A stretch of 6,403 nucleotides of DNA from contig WRAA01000121.1 of NCBI GenBank assembly GCA_009780445.1, positions 1-6,403 on the forward strand, read 5' to 3'. Source of the DNA: Defluviitaleaceae bacterium (GTDB lineage: Bacteria > Bacillota > Clostridia > Lachnospirales > WRAA01). A program made the position numbers and the translations under genes. Positions 4,581 to 6,403 of this stretch are shown here, one piece after another. The notes under the pieces are model-generated. The model made no database searches, was not told where the DNA came from, and was given only the letters and a program-made list of their open reading frames with translations. Numbering within the stretch: the stretch's first letter is position 1; each line of letters begins with the position of its first letter.

Positions 4581-6206
4581 TTAACCCATGAATGGGTATT
4601 CTACGGTGGTTGGTGGCACGAATGTCTCCTTGATGGTGCGCGGATTAACCCAGCGCAGCATGTTCAGGATACTGCCGGCCTTGTCGTTGGTGCCGGAGGC
4701 GCGCCCGCCGCCCAGGGGCTGCTGACCCACGACGCCGCCCGTGGGTTTGTCGTTGATATAGAAGTTGCCGGCCGCGTCCGCCAGCCTGCGCTCCATATGC
4801 ACCAGAGCCTGCCTGTCGTTGGCGAAGATCGCGCCGGTGAGTGCGTAGGGCGTGGCGGTGTTGCAGGAGTCCAGAGCTTCCTCCAGATTCTCGTCCTCGT
4901 AGACGTATACGGTCAGCACAGGCCCGAAGATCTCTTCGACCATGGTCTTGAAGTTGGGGTTTGTGGTCTGCACGATTGTGGGCTGTACGAAGTAACCCTG
5001 CGACTTATCGTAGCCGCCGCACAGCACTTCGGCTTCGGGCGAAGCCTTGGCATAGTCGATGTAGGACGCTATGTTGTTAAACGATCTCTCGTCGATTACG
5101 GCGGAGACAAAGTTCGAGAACTCCATTACGCTGCCGATCTTGATCTTGGCCACCTCCTCCAGCAAGCCCTGCTTGACCTGCGGCCATAGGCTCGCGGGAA
5201 CATAGGCGCGGCTCGCCGCCGAACACTTCTGGCCTTGGTATTCAAACGCGCCGCGTATCAGCGCGACAACCAGCGGGCGCACCTGGGCGGACTTATGCAC
5301 GAACACAAAGTCCTTTCCGCCGGTTTCGCCAACCATACGCGGATAGTTCTCATACACGGATATATTTTCGCCGATGCTGCGCCACACGCGTGAGAACACC
5401 CCGGTGGATCCCGTGAAGTGGAAGCCGGCCAGGCGTTTGTCCTTCACGGCCACTTCCGAAACGTCCTCGCCGTTTGCGCTCACAAAGTTGATCACGCCCT
5501 TGGGCAGGCCGGCCTCTTCCAGGATCTCGTACAGGATGTAGTTCGAGAGCAGAGCCGTGGCGGCCGGCTTCCAGACTATTGTGTTGCCCATGATGGCGGG
5601 CGCGGTGGGCAAGTTGCCGCAGATGGACGTAAAGTTAAACGGTGTGATCGCCAGCACAAAGCCGGACAATGCCCGGTACTCCAGCCGGTTCCACATCAGC
5701 TTGTCGTTCTCCGGCTGGTTCTGGTATATTTGGTAGGCGTAGTATACGTTAAAGCGCAGGAAGTCCGCCAGCTGGCAGCCCGCGTCAAGCTCCGCCTGAT
5801 GCACGGTCTTGCCCTGCCCAAGCATGGTGGCGGCGTTGATGCGGTATCTGTACACGCCCGTCAGCAGATCCGCCGCCTTCAGGAAGATCGCGGCTCTGTG
5901 TTCGAAGGGCATGTTCTCCCAGGCGGGTTTCGCGGCTACGGCGGCTTCCACCGCCTCCGCTATCTGCGCCTTTGTGGCTATGGTGTACTCGGCAAGGTTC
6001 TTGCCGTGTTCCTCCGGCATTGCGCAGTAACCCTTCTCGCCTTCGTATATCCTCACGCCGTTTATCACCAGCGGTATCTTCGTCAGTTCAGCTCTGTAGA
6101 GCCTGTCAAGCTCCTTCTGTATCTCCGCCCTCTCGGGTGAACCGGGCGCGTAGGAACGGGCCGGCTCGTTGGTTGGGCGCGGTACTTGGAATAGTGCGTT
6201 GCTCAT
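4581..6206 (-). CDS. pruA: L-glutamate gamma-semialdehyde (1-pyrroline-5-carboxylate) dehydrogenase
   Basis: A 541-residue aldehyde dehydrogenase. Visible landmarks are N191 (PFNF), K213 (VWKP), FTGST (264-268), the general base E294 in VGETGGKDFVFVH, the nucleophile C328 in QGQKCSAASRAYVP, and EEIFGP (424-429) of the NAD-binding region. Length, the SYAPGSPER start and the KDFVFVH segment fit the monofunctional ALDH4A1-like type, not the C-terminal half of bifunctional PutA. It oxidises glutamate semialdehyde to glutamate with NAD+, the second step of proline breakdown. GGAGG (6217-6213) is 6 nt before the ATG. No proline dehydrogenase lies in the window. No convincing promoter was found: only 28 nt separate the ATG from the 169-nt palindromic element, so the promoter is in or beyond it. 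The substrate is inferred from overall family resemblance. Confidence 0.92.
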   Translation of the reverse strand: MSNALFQVPRPTNEPARSYAPGSPERAEIQKELDRLYRAELTKIPLVINGVRIYEGEKGYCAMPEEHGKNLAEYTIATKAQIAEAVEAAVAAKPAWENMPFEHRAAIFLKAADLLTGVYRYRINAATMLGQGKTVHQAELDAGCQLADFLRFNVYYAYQIYQNQPENDKLMWNRLEYRALSGFVLAITPFNFTSICGNLPTAPAIMGNTIVWKPAATALLSNYILYEILEEAGLPKGVINFVSANGEDVSEVAVKDKRLAGFHFTGSTGVFSRVWRSIGENISVYENYPRMVGETGGKDFVFVHKSAQVRPLVVALIRGAFEYQGQKCSAASRAYVPASLWPQVKQGLLEEVAKIKIGSVMEFSNFVSAVIDERSFNNIASYIDYAKASPEAEVLCGGYDKSQGYFVQPTIVQTTNPNFKTMVEEIFGPVLTVYVYEDENLEEALDSCNTATPYALTGAIFANDRQALVHMERRLADAAGNFYINDKPTGGVVGQQPLGGGRASGTNDKAGSILNMLRWVNPRTIKETFVPPTTVEYPFMG

Positions 6207-6234
6207 GGTTAGCCTCCGGTTATGATGTAGTATT

Positions 6235-6403
6235 CTAGTGCTTCGCCAATGCTAAATTTGATGTGCATTCGCGAGGATTTTTGTCGAAAGACAAGGAAGT
6301 GACGACGCCGCGAACCCGAAGTGGTTCGCAAGGAGGAGCTGACGCAGGATTTCGGCAAAAAGACCGCGAAGGCGCATTAAATTTAGTATTGGAGGAGCAC
6401 TAG
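6235..6403 (+). repeat. 169-nt structured palindromic element (full copy); candidate non-coding RNA or MITE-like repeat
   Basis: The outer 39 nt on each side (6235-6273 and 6365-6403) are inverted repeats with 33 Watson-Crick pairs, 4 G-U pairs and 2 purine-purine mismatches, beginning CTAGTGC and ending GCACTAG. Inside are a hairpin TTGTC-GAAA-GACAA (6281-6294) with a GNRA tetraloop and a hairpin GCGAACC/GGTTCGC (6310-6316 with 6323-6329). All four wobbles are G-U only when the plus strand is the RNA, which favours plus-strand transcription weakly. A partial second copy is at 4028-4086. No transposase is present, and the right flank is outside the window, so a target duplication cannot be looked for. 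I do not recognise a named family. Confidence 0.8.
6281..6294 (+). other. GNRA-tetraloop hairpin inside the structured element
   Basis: TTGTC-GAAA-GACAA is a perfect 5-bp stem, extendable by a U-G pair (6280 with 6295), capped by GAAA. GNRA loops are common in structured RNAs, which supports an RNA role for the surrounding repeat. Confidence 0.6.

Noticed and set aside
4052..4591. Plus-strand 179-codon open frame across nifU
   Set aside because: It lies opposite nifU, whose scaffold ligands are intact, and its Val/His-rich start is the complement of the His tail. No ribosome binding site fits.
4557..5189. Long plus-strand open frames opposite pruA (also 5418-6140)
   Set aside because: pruA has all aldehyde dehydrogenase catalytic motifs across this span. 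The antisense frames follow from its GC-rich codon use and lack recognisable domains.
6233..6238. TAGAAT on the minus strand as the pruA -10 box
   Set aside because: No acceptable -35 hexamer lies 16-18 nt upstream, and the site overlaps the tip of the palindromic element.
6235..6403. Calling the element an insertion sequence
   Set aside because: At 169 nt it encodes no transposase, and the right flank is missing, so no target-site duplication can be shown. A MITE remains possible but unproved.

Overview
The window looks like a chromosome segment of a Gram-positive Clostridia-type (Bacillota) bacterium with fairly GC-rich DNA. The evidence is the linked pair HU and RqcP, the canonical rpsF-ssb-rpsR operon with a Cys-bearing S18, a clostridial-type NifU/IscU scaffold, strong AGGAGG ribosome binding sites on almost every gene, and sigma-A-type promoters. 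No phage, IS transposase, CRISPR, rRNA or tRNA was seen.

Layout. 1-2016 (minus) is the 5' part of a large polytopic GT-C glycosyltransferase that runs off the left edge. 2041-2062 is a hairpin between it and the HU-rqcP pair (2073-2602, minus), whose stop and start codons overlap. 2603-2860 is a divergent control region with one good promoter for HU (minus), one for rpsF (plus), and an rpsF leader that can pair with its own Shine-Dalgarno sequence. 2861-3965 (plus) is rpsF-ssb-rpsR, closed by a clear intrinsic terminator at 3975-4017. From the right, converging on it, come pruA (6206-4581, minus) and nifU (4558-4106, minus), 22 nt apart and probably one transcript.

The most unusual content is non-coding. 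6235-6403 is a 169-nt element whose 39-nt ends form a near-perfect inverted repeat. All four non-Watson-Crick transition positions in it are G-U pairs if the plus strand is RNA. Inside are a GAAA-tetraloop hairpin, a second 7-bp hairpin, and two motifs repeated in mirrored order. A degenerate copy of its right half (45/59 identical positions, ungapped) lies at 4028-4086, between the convergent rpsR and nifU genes. This is a dispersed, structured repeat family, either a non-coding RNA or a palindromic MITE-like element, that I cannot assign to a named family.

Functions. The plus operon makes two 30S proteins (S6 and S18, which bind each other) and the single-strand DNA-binding protein. The HU-rqcP pair makes a nucleoid protein and a ribosome quality control factor. 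pruA oxidises glutamate semialdehyde to glutamate, and nifU is an Fe-S scaffold with a His-rich tail. No functional link between pruA and nifU is evident beyond co-transcription.
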